Shown: positions 1 to 6,196, counted from the first letter of the stretch. The stretch: DNA of 20,077 nucleotides from JACVRU01 sp040905885 (GCA_040905885.1 JBBDQR010000145.1:1-20077), one strand, 5' to 3'. Numbers and translations: made by a program. Notes: a model not told the origin generated them from the letters alone.

Positions 1-62
1 CGCGCAACGTCACCGGGACGACGCTCTACGTCGACTCGGGCTTCCACGCGATGGGTATGTAG
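1..62 (+). CDS. fabI: enoyl-ACP reductase (FabI), C-terminal end only
   Basis: Only the last 19 codons are in the window, read from base 3 to the TAG at 60-62. They give RNVTGTTLYVDSGFHAMGM. The NVTG-x-T-x-YVDSG-x-H-x-MGM ending is the hallmark C-terminus of NADH-dependent enoyl-ACP reductase, the last reductive step of each type II fatty-acid elongation cycle. The catalytic YxxxxxxK region lies off the window. The gene runs off the left edge. Its final 19 bp recur almost perfectly at 3126-3144, so the 3' end may have served as an integration site. The identification rests on a short but distinctive tail. Confidence 0.75.
   Translation, partial: RNVTGTTLYVDSGFHAMGM
44..62 (+). repeat. direct repeat copy 1 (3' end of fabI)
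   Basis: The 19 bases ccacgcgatgggtatgtag, ending on the fabI stop codon, recur at 3126-3144 with a single T/C difference. The flanking bases do not match. This is the pattern expected of an attachment site or target duplication bracketing inserted DNA. Confidence 0.65.
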
Positions 63-255
63 AGGCGGTTCGGGAGGGCGGCCTCGGCGCCTGGAAGTGG
101 CTTGCTCAAGCCGTTTGTGGCGCTCCGAAAGCCCTGCTAGACGCACATTCTCCCGGCGTGATTAACCCGAGCCCTCCCGCCGTAGGTACGCGGCGCGGCT
201 GGGGCTGAGAGCTCCGCGGTCGTCCTCGTGTTGTCATGGTGATGGCACGGCGTGG

Positions 256-627
256 TTAATCGCCGATCGGGAGGGCGCGGACGCGGATCCGTTCGGGCTC
301 GAAGACGACCACGCTTCCTTTGGCAAGGTCCTGTTCGATCGCCGGCAGGTTCGCGAGCAGCAGCGCCGCCTGCTGCTCGGGGCGGCGCTCGGTTCCGCGG
401 CGGAAGAGCACCACCGACGGGAGCCGTTCGCCGCGGAGCGCGAGCAACGTCCCGAAGTCGGTGTCCGCCGAGACCAGCACGCGGTCCTCGTCTCGGGCTC
501 GCTCGAAGATCTCCTCGTCGCTCGCTGACTGCATCGCGTAGTCGCGGACGTGCGCGACGTCGTGCCCGGCCGCAGCCAGCCGCTCTGCGACGAGCGGGGA
601 GAGCGGGTTGTCGAGCAGGAACCTCAA
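256..627 (-). CDS. DUF5615 PIN-like toxin of a DUF433/DUF5615 module
   Basis: A 123-residue protein. It begins MRFLLDNPLSPLVAERL, the typical N-terminus of DUF5615 (PIN-like, Mut7-C related) proteins, with an early acidic residue at D6. The central VSADTDFGTLL block (about 52-62) supplies the second acidic cluster, and a SVVLFR strand follows. The start is TTG at 627. It overlaps the stop of the upstream DUF433 gene by four bases (TTGA), so the pair should be translationally coupled. DUF5615 proteins usually pair with DUF433 antitoxins and are presumed RNases of the VapC type; that activity is inferred, not shown. It ends in a 200-bp stretch without genes, next to fabI. Confidence 0.8.
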   Translation of the reverse strand: MRFLLDNPLSPLVAERLAAAGHDVAHVRDYAMQSASDEEIFERARDEDRVLVSADTDFGTLLALRGERLPSVVLFRRGTERRPEQQAALLLANLPAIEQDLAKGSVVVFEPERIRVRALPIGD

Positions 628-851
628 CCGGCGGCGATCGGGAGCTCGCGCTCCCGCACCGCCTCGGCCGCGTAGCGCAGCGCCTGATCGATGTCCTCGG
701 TCTCCAGATCCGGGTAGGCGGCCAGGATCTCCGGTCTGCTCATCCCGTCAGCGACCATTCCGACGACCGTGGCGACCGGGATGCGCAGCCCGCGGATGCA
801 GGGCACGCCGCCCATCTGGTCAGCTCGCACGGTGATCCGATCGAAGGCCAC
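624..851 (-). CDS. DUF433 family antitoxin
   Basis: A 75-residue protein starting at GTG 851 (MAFDRITVRADQMGGVPC). It carries the DUF433 signature: G-x-PCIRGLRIPV at about 15-27, followed by a short helix-turn-helix-like segment (VATVVGMVADGMSRPEILAAYPDL). DUF433 proteins are small DNA-binding antitoxins that usually precede a DUF5615 PIN-like protein, as here. A TACTCT box lies nine bases upstream of the GTG and there is no Shine-Dalgarno, which suits a leaderless, autoregulated promoter. Any promoter must lie inside the antisense RHS reading frame, so this module has landed on or replaced the 5' part of the RHS gene. Confidence 0.8.
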   Translation of the reverse strand: MAFDRITVRADQMGGVPCIRGLRIPVATVVGMVADGMSRPEILAAYPDLETEDIDQALRYAAEAVRERELPIAAG

Positions 852-2292
852 GTTCGCATCAGAGTACGCGAACCGCGGGCTGGCAGCACGCTACGAGGTC
901 ACCAGCTCCTGGACAGCCGCCACCTGCCCGGCACTCGGCAACGCGGCGCTGCTCGCCGACTACGTCTACGACTACGCCAACCGGCTCGCCGCCAGCCGCA
1001 GCTACAACGGCGCCGGCACCCTCACCGACAGCGCCGACTACGTCAACGACCCGCTCGACCGGCCCGTGCGCCAGACGGAGACCCACGGCGCCGCCACGAC
1101 CACGACCGAGTTCACCTACATCGGCATCTCCAACGCCCTCTCGAAGGAGACCCTCACCGGCGTCACCAACACCACCAAACGCTACGCGTACGACGCCCAC
1201 GGGCTCCGCTCCACCATCACCGACGGCGCCAACCGCTACAGCTACCTCTACGACGCGCACGGCTCCGTCAGCCTACTCCTCGACCAGAACAACGGCCTCA
1301 AGGCCTCCTACGGCTACAGCGCCTACGGCGGCAAGAACACGGTCCTGACCAAGACCGCGTCCGGCTTCAACGCAAGCGCCAATCCCTACACCTACACCGG
1401 CAAGCGCTTCGACACCGGCTCTAACACCCTCGACATGGGCGCCCGCCGCTACTCCGCCACGACCGGCCGGTTCCTGCAGCAAGACCTCTACCACGGCGCC
1501 CTCAACAACCTGAACCTCGCCAGCAACCCACTCCTCGCCAACCGCTACCTCTTCACCGGCGCCAACCCGATCAACAACGTCGAAGCTGACGGCCACGCCT
1601 TCTACTCGGCTCAGGCGCTTGTCGATGGTGCGAGCGTCAGTTACTGGCAGTCGATCGCCCCGCCGGAAGGACACCCGCCTCCGTGTGTCGACCGATGCCC
1701 TGCTCAGGAGCCTGAGTCCGCGCCCGAGGTATTCCCTTATGCTGACAATCCCGATCCGGGGCAATCTTCTTCGCGAGGAATTACCGCCGCGGACATCAGG
1801 TGGTGTGGGAGTCACCCGTTCGAGTGCGGACTCGTGTGGGCCTTTCGTGATGAGGCCTACGATGCGGAGGAGCACTTTGCGAAAATCGGCATTCTTAGCC
1901 TCGCGATCGATCGGACCGGTGACGCTTTCCGCCACGCGTACTGGATGGGTCTGATCACGCTTGCGTTGGGTGAATCCGTCGCAAAGACCGTCGGCGATAA
2001 CCACGAAAAGAGCGATCCTCGTAAGGATCCTCTCGGCCCTCTGCACTGGCGAAATGCTCGTAGCATGGATCTCCACAATAATGCGATTGGCAGATCAGTA
2101 GCGACGAGTCTGACGGGTGGAGTTGCCAGCCTCGCTATGGTGAGTGAATTTCGAGATACACTGTTGTATCTGCTCCTCCAGCAAGCACGGCCAGGTGGGA
2201 GACTCTGGGTCCTGGGATCGTACAGCTCGTGCTATGAGCTGCGAACGGTTAGCGGCCGGCCTGTTAGGGACAACGATTGCACGGGAGTGTAA
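769..2292 (+). CDS. RHS repeat-associated core protein, 5'-truncated, with DUF6973-like C-terminal tip
   Basis: The open frame from ATG 769 gives 507 residues, but the first ~35 codons are antisense to the DUF433 gene and not RHS-like. Recognisable RHS/YD sequence starts near 885. YD-type motifs (YVYDYANRLA, RYAYDAHGLR) lead into the RHS-associated core, YSYLYDAHGSVSLLLDQ (residue ~157) to GRFLQQD and RYLFTGANPINNVEADGH (~267-280). RHS proteins are usually over 1000 residues, so most of the beta-cocoon shell is missing. The variable tip (about 285-507) contains DRTGDAFRHAYWMGLI, GDNHE and MDLHNNAIGR, which I recognise as DUF6973-like, a domain found at the ends of polymorphic toxins. Its biochemical activity is unknown to me. 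The tip has lower GC than the core, as is usual for exchanged toxin tips. It is probably an orphan rhs-CT cassette, not a working secreted toxin. Confidence 0.75.
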   Translation: MATGMRSPRMQGTPPIWSARTVIRSKATFASEYANRGLAARYEVTSSWTAATCPALGNAALLADYVYDYANRLAASRSYNGAGTLTDSADYVNDPLDRPVRQTETHGAATTTTEFTYIGISNALSKETLTGVTNTTKRYAYDAHGLRSTITDGANRYSYLYDAHGSVSLLLDQNNGLKASYGYSAYGGKNTVLTKTASGFNASANPYTYTGKRFDTGSNTLDMGARRYSATTGRFLQQDLYHGALNNLNLASNPLLANRYLFTGANPINNVEADGHAFYSAQALVDGASVSYWQSIAPPEGHPPPCVDRCPAQEPESAPEVFPYADNPDPGQSSSRGITAADIRWCGSHPFECGLVWAFRDEAYDAEEHFAKIGILSLAIDRTGDAFRHAYWMGLITLALGESVAKTVGDNHEKSDPRKDPLGPLHWRNARSMDLHNNAIGRSVATSLTGGVASLAMVSEFRDTLLYLLLQQARPGGRLWVLGSYSSCYELRTVSGRPVRDNDCTGV

Positions 2293-2382
2293 GGTGGACC
2301 AAGACCGCGGTCTCGAGTCTCGGAGGAACCAGAGGAACGAGATCCCTCTTACGTACGATGTGAGGGCGACCGAGGGAGCTGG

Positions 2383-2802
2383 GTGATCCGCCCGGTGCGT
2401 AGGAGACGAGTAGTCGCCGCCCTAGGTGCGGCTGTGGCTCTCGTCGCCATGGCGGTGGCGGCCGTAGCCGCAGAGCCCCTCTGGCGCGAGGAACATCCTG
2501 CCTCGGTGAGTGTCGAGAGCAGCCGCGCCTGCCTAGTGGCCTCACACTTCGACGTCACCGCGTGGGACGCACGGCGGTCGGGCGGCTACGTGGACGTGCT
2601 CGAGGTCGCAACGGGCTCTCACGAGTTCCTGGTGCGCGTGCATGTGGCTGACACCGAGGACGATGCGAGAGATGCCGCAGACTTTCTCGCGCTGGATAGC
2701 CGACGCATAGAGCGTCAGGGTACGGTCGTTTATCAGTGGGGGCTTGCATCGGCGGACCAAAGACGCGCTATCCATCAGTGCATTGACGGTTCACGTCGCT
2801 AG
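2383..2802 (+). CDS. small exported protein, candidate partner of the RHS tip
   Basis: A 139-residue protein from GTG 2383, preceded by a GAGGGAG Shine-Dalgarno. The N-terminus has a basic run (RPVRRRR) and a hydrophobic helix (residues ~10-30, ending AVAAVAAEP), so it is exported or membrane-anchored. The mature part is soluble-looking, with only two cysteines (C50 and C133), which could form a disulfide outside the cytoplasm. I do not recognise the family. It sits 90 bp downstream of the RHS tip on the same strand, where immunity genes normally lie. An immunity or associated role is therefore a reasonable positional guess, with no sequence support beyond that. Confidence 0.55.
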   Translation: MIRPVRRRRVVAALGAAVALVAMAVAAVAAEPLWREEHPASVSVESSRACLVASHFDVTAWDARRSGGYVDVLEVATGSHEFLVRVHVADTEDDARDAADFLALDSRRIERQGTVVYQWGLASADQRRAIHQCIDGSRR

Positions 2803-2823
2803 AGGACATCATGGCGCGCTCGT

Positions 2824-3069
2824 TCATGAGCCCGTGGGCCTAAGCACGATCGCATCGGCCTGGTAAACCTCGCCTTGTCCGGACCCTCTCTGTCGGAACT
2901 CCTCCATCTGGCCCAGGCCGTCTGAGGAGCCAGACTGGGGTGATCGATAGGCGCGAAGCGCTAGGGCGTGGAGCAGATCGGGGCTAAGCCTTCGCATACG
3001 CGAGGGCTGCTCTCGGGGTCTCCCGCGCCGCTTCGGTATGGTCGTCGAGGCCTCTTCCGGTGATGTCAT
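2824..3069 (-). CDS. doubtful small protein with AT-hook-like motif
   Basis: An 81-codon frame from ATG 3069 with no family that I recognise. The only notable element is a basic KRRGRPRE segment near residue 12, resembling an AT-hook. The ATG lies inside a 16-base near-palindrome (3064-3079), and no Shine-Dalgarno precedes it. It could be a real accessory DNA-binding protein, a remnant, or chance coding in the 417-bp interval 2804-3220, which otherwise holds only the second fabI-tail repeat. Confidence 0.25.
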   Translation of the reverse strand: MTSPEEASTTIPKRRGRPREQPSRMRRLSPDLLHALALRAYRSPQSGSSDGLGQMEEFRQRGSGQGEVYQADAIVLRPTGS

Positions 3070-3079
3070 CGTGATGACA
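3064..3079. promoter_or_regulatory. inverted repeat, possible operator
   Basis: TGTCATC-GT-GATGACA is a perfect 7-bp inverted repeat with a 2-base centre. It covers the ATG of the doubtful minus-strand ORF at 3069. Its size and spacing suit a dimeric repressor site; no regulator is identified. Confidence 0.3.
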
Positions 3080-3125
3080 AGGAACCGAAAGCCTCGGGAA
3101 ACCCCTGCAAATCCGCCCCTTTGAA

Positions 3126-3144
3126 CCACGCGATGGGCATGTAG
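3126..3144 (+). repeat. direct repeat copy 2 (fabI 3'-end duplicate)
   Basis: The bases ccacgcgatgggcatgtag match 18 of 19 positions of the fabI 3' end at 44-62, including codons for HAMGM and the stop. Upstream bases do not encode FabI (the matching frame reads APLN before HAMGM). Only this short tail is duplicated, as expected for an attachment-site half. Confidence 0.65.
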
Positions 3145-3220
3145 CGCGCCGCCGGCTTGTACGCGATCACGAAACGTGCTTTGTTGGACCGGTGATCGCA
3201 GGCTCGAGGAGGGAGAGGGA

Positions 3221-3946
3221 GTGCGCAAGCTGAAGCTGCCGTCGCCGGCCATGGTCGTCGCGTGCATCGCGCTGGCGGTGGCGTTGAGCGGCGCGAGCTA
3301 CGCCGCGGTCAAGCTGCCGCGGAACTCCGTCGGTACGCAGCACCTGAAGAACGGCGCCGTCAGCACCGCCAAGCTGAAGAACGGCGCCGTCACCGCCGCG
3401 AAGCTGAGGGCGAACGCCGTCGGCGCGGCCAAGCTTGCGGCCAACAGCGTCGACGGGTCCAAGCTCGCCGCCAACAGCGTCGACTCGTCCAAGGTCGTCG
3501 ACAACAGCATCGGCTCGGCCGACATCGCGGACGGCGCGATCGCGGCGGGCGATCTCGCCCCGGGAACGCTGCCCGCGTCCTCGGCGCCGGGCCCGCAGGC
3601 CTTCGCCCGCGTCGCGGCCAACGGCACCCTGCAGCCGAACGTGGCCGGGTTCGCGCCCCAGGTGAAGGGCATCGACGCCGGGGACCTCGTCAAGGGCGAA
3701 GCGGGCGCGGCAACGGGGACATACTGCTTCGGCAGCCTGGGCTTCAAGCCGGCGAGCGCGGTCGTGTCGCTCGACAACGCCGATGCGGCCGCCGCCGACC
3801 GGAACCTCGTCGCGAGCGTCGCCGTCGACCGGGGAGAGGATCTCGGCGACTGCCCGGCGACGCACAACGACGCCCGCGTCCGGATCGTCGACGGGAACAC
3901 CGGGGCGGCGCAGGACGGCCGGTTCTTCATCTGGTTCATGAGGTGA
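3221..3946 (+). CDS. exported decapeptide-repeat protein
   Basis: I chose GTG 3221, which follows a strong purine-rich GAGGAGGGAGAGG, giving 241 residues. A basic start (MRKLKLPSP) and a hydrophobic stretch (residues ~10-29, ending SGASYAAVKLP) form a signal peptide or N-terminal anchor. Residues 35-114 hold eight 10-residue repeats of the form N[SA]V-xxx-KL-xx (NSVGTQHLKN, GAVSTAKLKN and so on), with the asparagine/glycine and valine/leucine positions kept. Such regular small-hydrophobic repeats suggest a solenoid. The last ~120 residues are non-repetitive, with two cysteines that could pair. Proteins of this design are, to my knowledge, common but uncharacterised in Thermoleophilia. A surface or cell-wall role is likely; no enzymatic motif is visible. 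Its end overlaps the convergent membrane-protein gene by 11 bp. Confidence 0.75.
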   Translation: MRKLKLPSPAMVVACIALAVALSGASYAAVKLPRNSVGTQHLKNGAVSTAKLKNGAVTAAKLRANAVGAAKLAANSVDGSKLAANSVDSSKVVDNSIGSADIADGAIAAGDLAPGTLPASSAPGPQAFARVAANGTLQPNVAGFAPQVKGIDAGDLVKGEAGAATGTYCFGSLGFKPASAVVSLDNADAAAADRNLVASVAVDRGEDLGDCPATHNDARVRIVDGNTGAAQDGRFFIWFMR

Positions 3947-5546
3947 CCCTGGGAGCTTCTTGGCGGCCGTAGAGCGTCACCGGCCCGTCGCGGGCGACCT
4001 CGCGCCAGCCCTGGCGTCGTAGCGAGGCCTGCGCGCGCGCGAGGCACGACGCCGGGACCAGCGGGCTCGCACGGTAGAGGCCGCCGTGGACGACGATGGA
4101 GCGGATCCCGAGGTCGCTCGGGATCAGGCCGATCCCGCAGTTCAGGCGGTCGAGCCGCTGGAGGACGGCGGCCGCCTCGGTCGGCGCCGTCGTCGAGTAG
4201 CCGCCGAGGCGCTGCTCCGCGCTCTGCATCCCGTAGTAGAGGTAGACGCTGTTCCAGTGGCGCTCCGCCGGGAAGACGGGCAGCTCGAGCACCCGGCCCG
4301 GCGCGCCCGCGTAAGCGAGGTTCGCCGGGTCGGCCTCGGAGGCTCCGTAGGCCGGGATGCGCAGGTCGACGAACACGACCACGAGCGCCGCCGCGACCAC
4401 GAGCGGGTGCGGCCGTCGCGCGAGGACGACGGCGACGAGCGCGGCGATCGCGAGCGCGGCGATCGGCAGCAGCCGCTCCGGCACCCGCGGGTAGCGGAAC
4501 GGCGGCACGTAGTCCCAGAGCAGCTCGTACGTGGGCAGGTTCGTCCCGAGTGCCAGCCAGACGGGGATGAGGACGCCGAGCCCGAGCAGGGCGGCGAGGC
4601 CGTAGTCGCGCCGCCGGAGCAGCAGGACGAGTCCGGCGAGCGCGACGAGCGGCGTCAGCCAGCCCATGAAGAGCACGAACTCCGGCCCGATCGGCGGCGG
4701 GTGTCGCAGCTCGCGGAAGACGGCGTCCTGCCAGTCCGGGGAGAAGAACGACACGGCGGCGAGCGAGCGGCCGCCCTCCGCGATCGTGCCTTCCACGGCG
4801 ATCTTCGAGACGGCCACGCCCGCGGCGACGGCCGGGACGGCGGCCGCAACCGATCCGAGCGCCCGCCCCCGCACGGCCCCGTACGCGACGGCCAGCGGGA
4901 TCGCGCCCAGCGCCAGGTGCAGCTGCCCGGAGAGCGGGATCGCCGCGAGCGCCAGAGCCGCCAGCGCGAACCGCCGCCGCTCGAGCGCCCACAGGATCCC
5001 CGGCAGCAGGGCCGAGATCGGCCCCAGCAGGTGGCCCGTGCTCTGCGCGACCCGGTACGGGAAGACGCAGAAGACGAGGCCGCCGGCGAGCGCCGCGCCG
5101 CGCGGCAGGCCCAGCGACCGGAGCCAGCCGTAGGCGAGCCCGCCGGCCAGCACGTAAGAGCCGAGAACCAGCACGTTCCAGGCGGCGACCGGGCCGGCCG
5201 CGGCGAACACCGGCCAGAGCGGGAGGCCGAAGAGCCAGCCCTGGAAGACGGCCACCCCCTCCGTCACCGGCCGGAAGGAGTACGGGTCGCTCCAGGGCGC
5301 CGCCAGGTGCGCGAGCCGGTGGCCCGCGAGCCAGAGCTGGTAGGTCACCTGGAGGTGGTCCCCGGCCGCGGCCTCGCCGTGGCCGGGCTCGGCGAGCGCG
5401 AGAAACCTCGAGTCCGCGTGCCGGAGCGCCGGCCACGTGACCGCCGCGCCGGCGGCCGCGTAGAGCGCTACGACGAGGCCTGCAGTGTCCGCGCGGCCGC
5501 GAGGAGCTCGTCGAAGTCCGGCACCTCCGCGGATTCGTAGGCCCAT
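3936..5546 (-). CDS. polytopic membrane protein, possible GT-C-like glycosyltransferase
   Basis: A 536-residue protein with roughly ten or more hydrophobic helices between residues ~25 and ~400, then a soluble C-terminal domain of ~130 residues. The first loop after helix 1 holds TWPALRH and GDHLQVTYQLWLAGHRL, followed by PWSDPYSFRP. Acidic residues in a large first extracytoplasmic loop and a C-terminal globular part recall GT-C polyprenyl-phosphate-sugar transferases and YfhO-like proteins. I cannot assign a substrate. ATG 5546 is the only standard start before the first helix, and it overlaps the peroxiredoxin gene by 79 bp in another frame. The two are therefore probably co-transcribed and translationally coupled. 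The stop lies inside the 3' end of the convergent repeat-protein gene. Confidence 0.7.
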   Translation of the reverse strand: MGLRIRGGAGLRRAPRGRADTAGLVVALYAAAGAAVTWPALRHADSRFLALAEPGHGEAAAGDHLQVTYQLWLAGHRLAHLAAPWSDPYSFRPVTEGVAVFQGWLFGLPLWPVFAAAGPVAAWNVLVLGSYVLAGGLAYGWLRSLGLPRGAALAGGLVFCVFPYRVAQSTGHLLGPISALLPGILWALERRRFALAALALAAIPLSGQLHLALGAIPLAVAYGAVRGRALGSVAAAVPAVAAGVAVSKIAVEGTIAEGGRSLAAVSFFSPDWQDAVFRELRHPPPIGPEFVLFMGWLTPLVALAGLVLLLRRRDYGLAALLGLGVLIPVWLALGTNLPTYELLWDYVPPFRYPRVPERLLPIAALAIAALVAVVLARRPHPLVVAAALVVVFVDLRIPAYGASEADPANLAYAGAPGRVLELPVFPAERHWNSVYLYYGMQSAEQRLGGYSTTAPTEAAAVLQRLDRLNCGIGLIPSDLGIRSIVVHGGLYRASPLVPASCLARAQASLRRQGWREVARDGPVTLYGRQEAPRVTS

Positions 5547-5938
5547 GCGCCGCGGACCGTACCGTCCGTGTCGACGAGGAACGCGCTCCTCCGCGCGACC
5601 CCCTGCAGCTCGCGGTAGGTGTGGGACACGCCGAAGCCCTCGGTCGCCTCCCCGTTCCAGTCGGAGAGGAGCGTGAAGGTCAGGTCGAGCACCTGCGACC
5701 AGGCGATGTGCGTGTACGGCGAGTCGCGGGAGACCCCGTAGACGGCGACGCCGGCCTCGTCGAACTCCGGGCTCCTGTCACGCAGGAGCGTCATCTCGTC
5801 CGTTCAGGTGGACGAGAAGTCGAACAGGTAGAAGAGGAGGAGCGCCGGCCGGTCCTCGACGACCCGCGGCAGCGGCACCGGCTCGCGAGGCGCGGCGAAG
5901 ACCGTCGCGTCCGGGATCAGGTCGCCCTGGCCGAGCAC
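5468..5938 (-). CDS. selenocysteine-containing AhpE-like peroxiredoxin (UGA at codon 45)
   Basis: Read from GTG 5938 through an in-frame TGA (5804-5806), this is a 156-residue thioredoxin-fold peroxiredoxin, which would reduce hydroperoxides in the cytoplasm. Order: VLGQGDLIPDATVFAAP, strand ALLLFYLFDFSST, then U45, TDEMTLLRDRSPEF, later GVSRDSPYTHIAW, TLLSDWNG and RRSAFLVD-TDG. U45 occupies the peroxidatic cysteine of the PxxxTxxC motif (here LxxxSxxU, S42 for Thr). R116 or R117 matches the catalytic arginine. AhpE of M. tuberculosis is nearly the same length with Cys45 and Arg116. Sequence homology continues on both sides of the TGA in one frame, and a hairpin with bacterial SECIS geometry follows it. 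No cysteine exists in the protein, so it would be a 1-Sec enzyme needing an external thiol. The alternative is a point mutation or base error (TGC/TGT to TGA). Expression needs SelA/SelB/SelC/SelD, which are not in this window. Confidence 0.82.
5771..5803 (-). promoter_or_regulatory. candidate bacterial SECIS element
   Basis: On the minus strand, 14 nt after the UGA (5804-5806), GCTCCTG (5789-5783) and CAGGAGC (5777-5771) form a perfect 7-bp stem closed by the 5-nt loop CGTGA. The apical loop starts 22 nt after the UGA and has a G in its second position followed by U. Bacterial SECIS elements lie in the coding region just downstream of UGA, with the loop about 16-37 nt away and a G among the first two loop bases. 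All these features are met. It would recruit SelB carrying Sec-tRNA. Confidence 0.75.
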
Positions 5939-6014
5939 GGCGCGAGCCTACTTCGTCACGCGCAGGCTGTTGAGGATGGCCGGCGCAGTGGGGCCGCCGA
6001 CTCTCTCGCGGTTA

Positions 6015-6062
6015 TCGGACGGCCGGAATCGCAGCGGAGACAGCCGCGCATTCCGGCCGTCG
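6015..6062. repeat. 14-bp inverted repeat hairpin
   Basis: cggacggccggaat (6015-6028) pairs perfectly with attccggccgtccg (6049-6062) across a 20-nt loop. The loop itself has a small GCGG/CCGC stem. There is no T-tract on either strand. It could be a terminator without a U-run, a protein site or an extragenic palindrome. Confidence 0.5.
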
Positions 6063-6179
6063 CGAGGCGTGGCTCCCTGGTCGGGGTGCCTCGGCCGGAG
6101 CGCCTGGCGCGCAGCGCCACGCGCGCAGGCCGGGTTGAGCCTTGGGCGTCGGGGCACCGGGCGTCAGTCCATCGCCGAA

Positions 6180-6196
6180 GGCCGGCTCCGCCGGCC
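6180..6196. repeat. GC hairpin with TCC loop
   Basis: ggccggc-TCC-gccggcc forms a perfect 7-bp stem with a 3-nt loop. Flanking CGCC/GGCG bases can extend it. It shares the GCTCCGC tip with the hairpin at 8366-8394. Confidence 0.45.

Larger units (their letters stand above)
44..3144. mobile_element. candidate accessory island at the 3' end of fabI
   Basis: The segment between the two copies of the fabI tail holds only accessory genes: a DUF433/DUF5615 toxin-antitoxin pair, an RHS-core fragment with a polymorphic-toxin-like tip, an exported small protein and a doubtful small ORF. From about 1600 to 3170 it is visibly poorer in GC and in G/C-ending codons than the rest of the window. No integrase or transposase is visible, so mobility is inferred from the flanking repeat, gene content and composition only. 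It could be a decayed integrative element, or an older rearrangement that copied the fabI end. Confidence 0.4.

Noticed and set aside
69..179. Inverted pair cgggagggc / gccctcccg in the fabI downstream region
   Set aside because: Nine bp of G/C-rich pairing with about a 100-base spacer is easily chance in this composition.
3323..3562. Regular 30-nt repeats as a possible CRISPR array
   Set aside because: The repeats are contiguous without spacers, stay in frame, and encode a decapeptide repeat.
4086..5540. A long plus-strand frame opposite the membrane protein
   Set aside because: It is charged, repetitive and domain-free; the minus strand has a coherent membrane-protein pattern.
5468..5794. 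A short 108-residue redoxin starting at ATG 5794
   Set aside because: That ATG lies after the active-site codon, which would remove the first strands and the catalytic residue. Clear peroxiredoxin sequence continues upstream through the TGA in the same frame.
5948..6157. Minus-strand frame ending in PAILNSLRVTK
   Set aside because: Arginine-rich, unrecognised, and it spans the large palindrome; no start signal.
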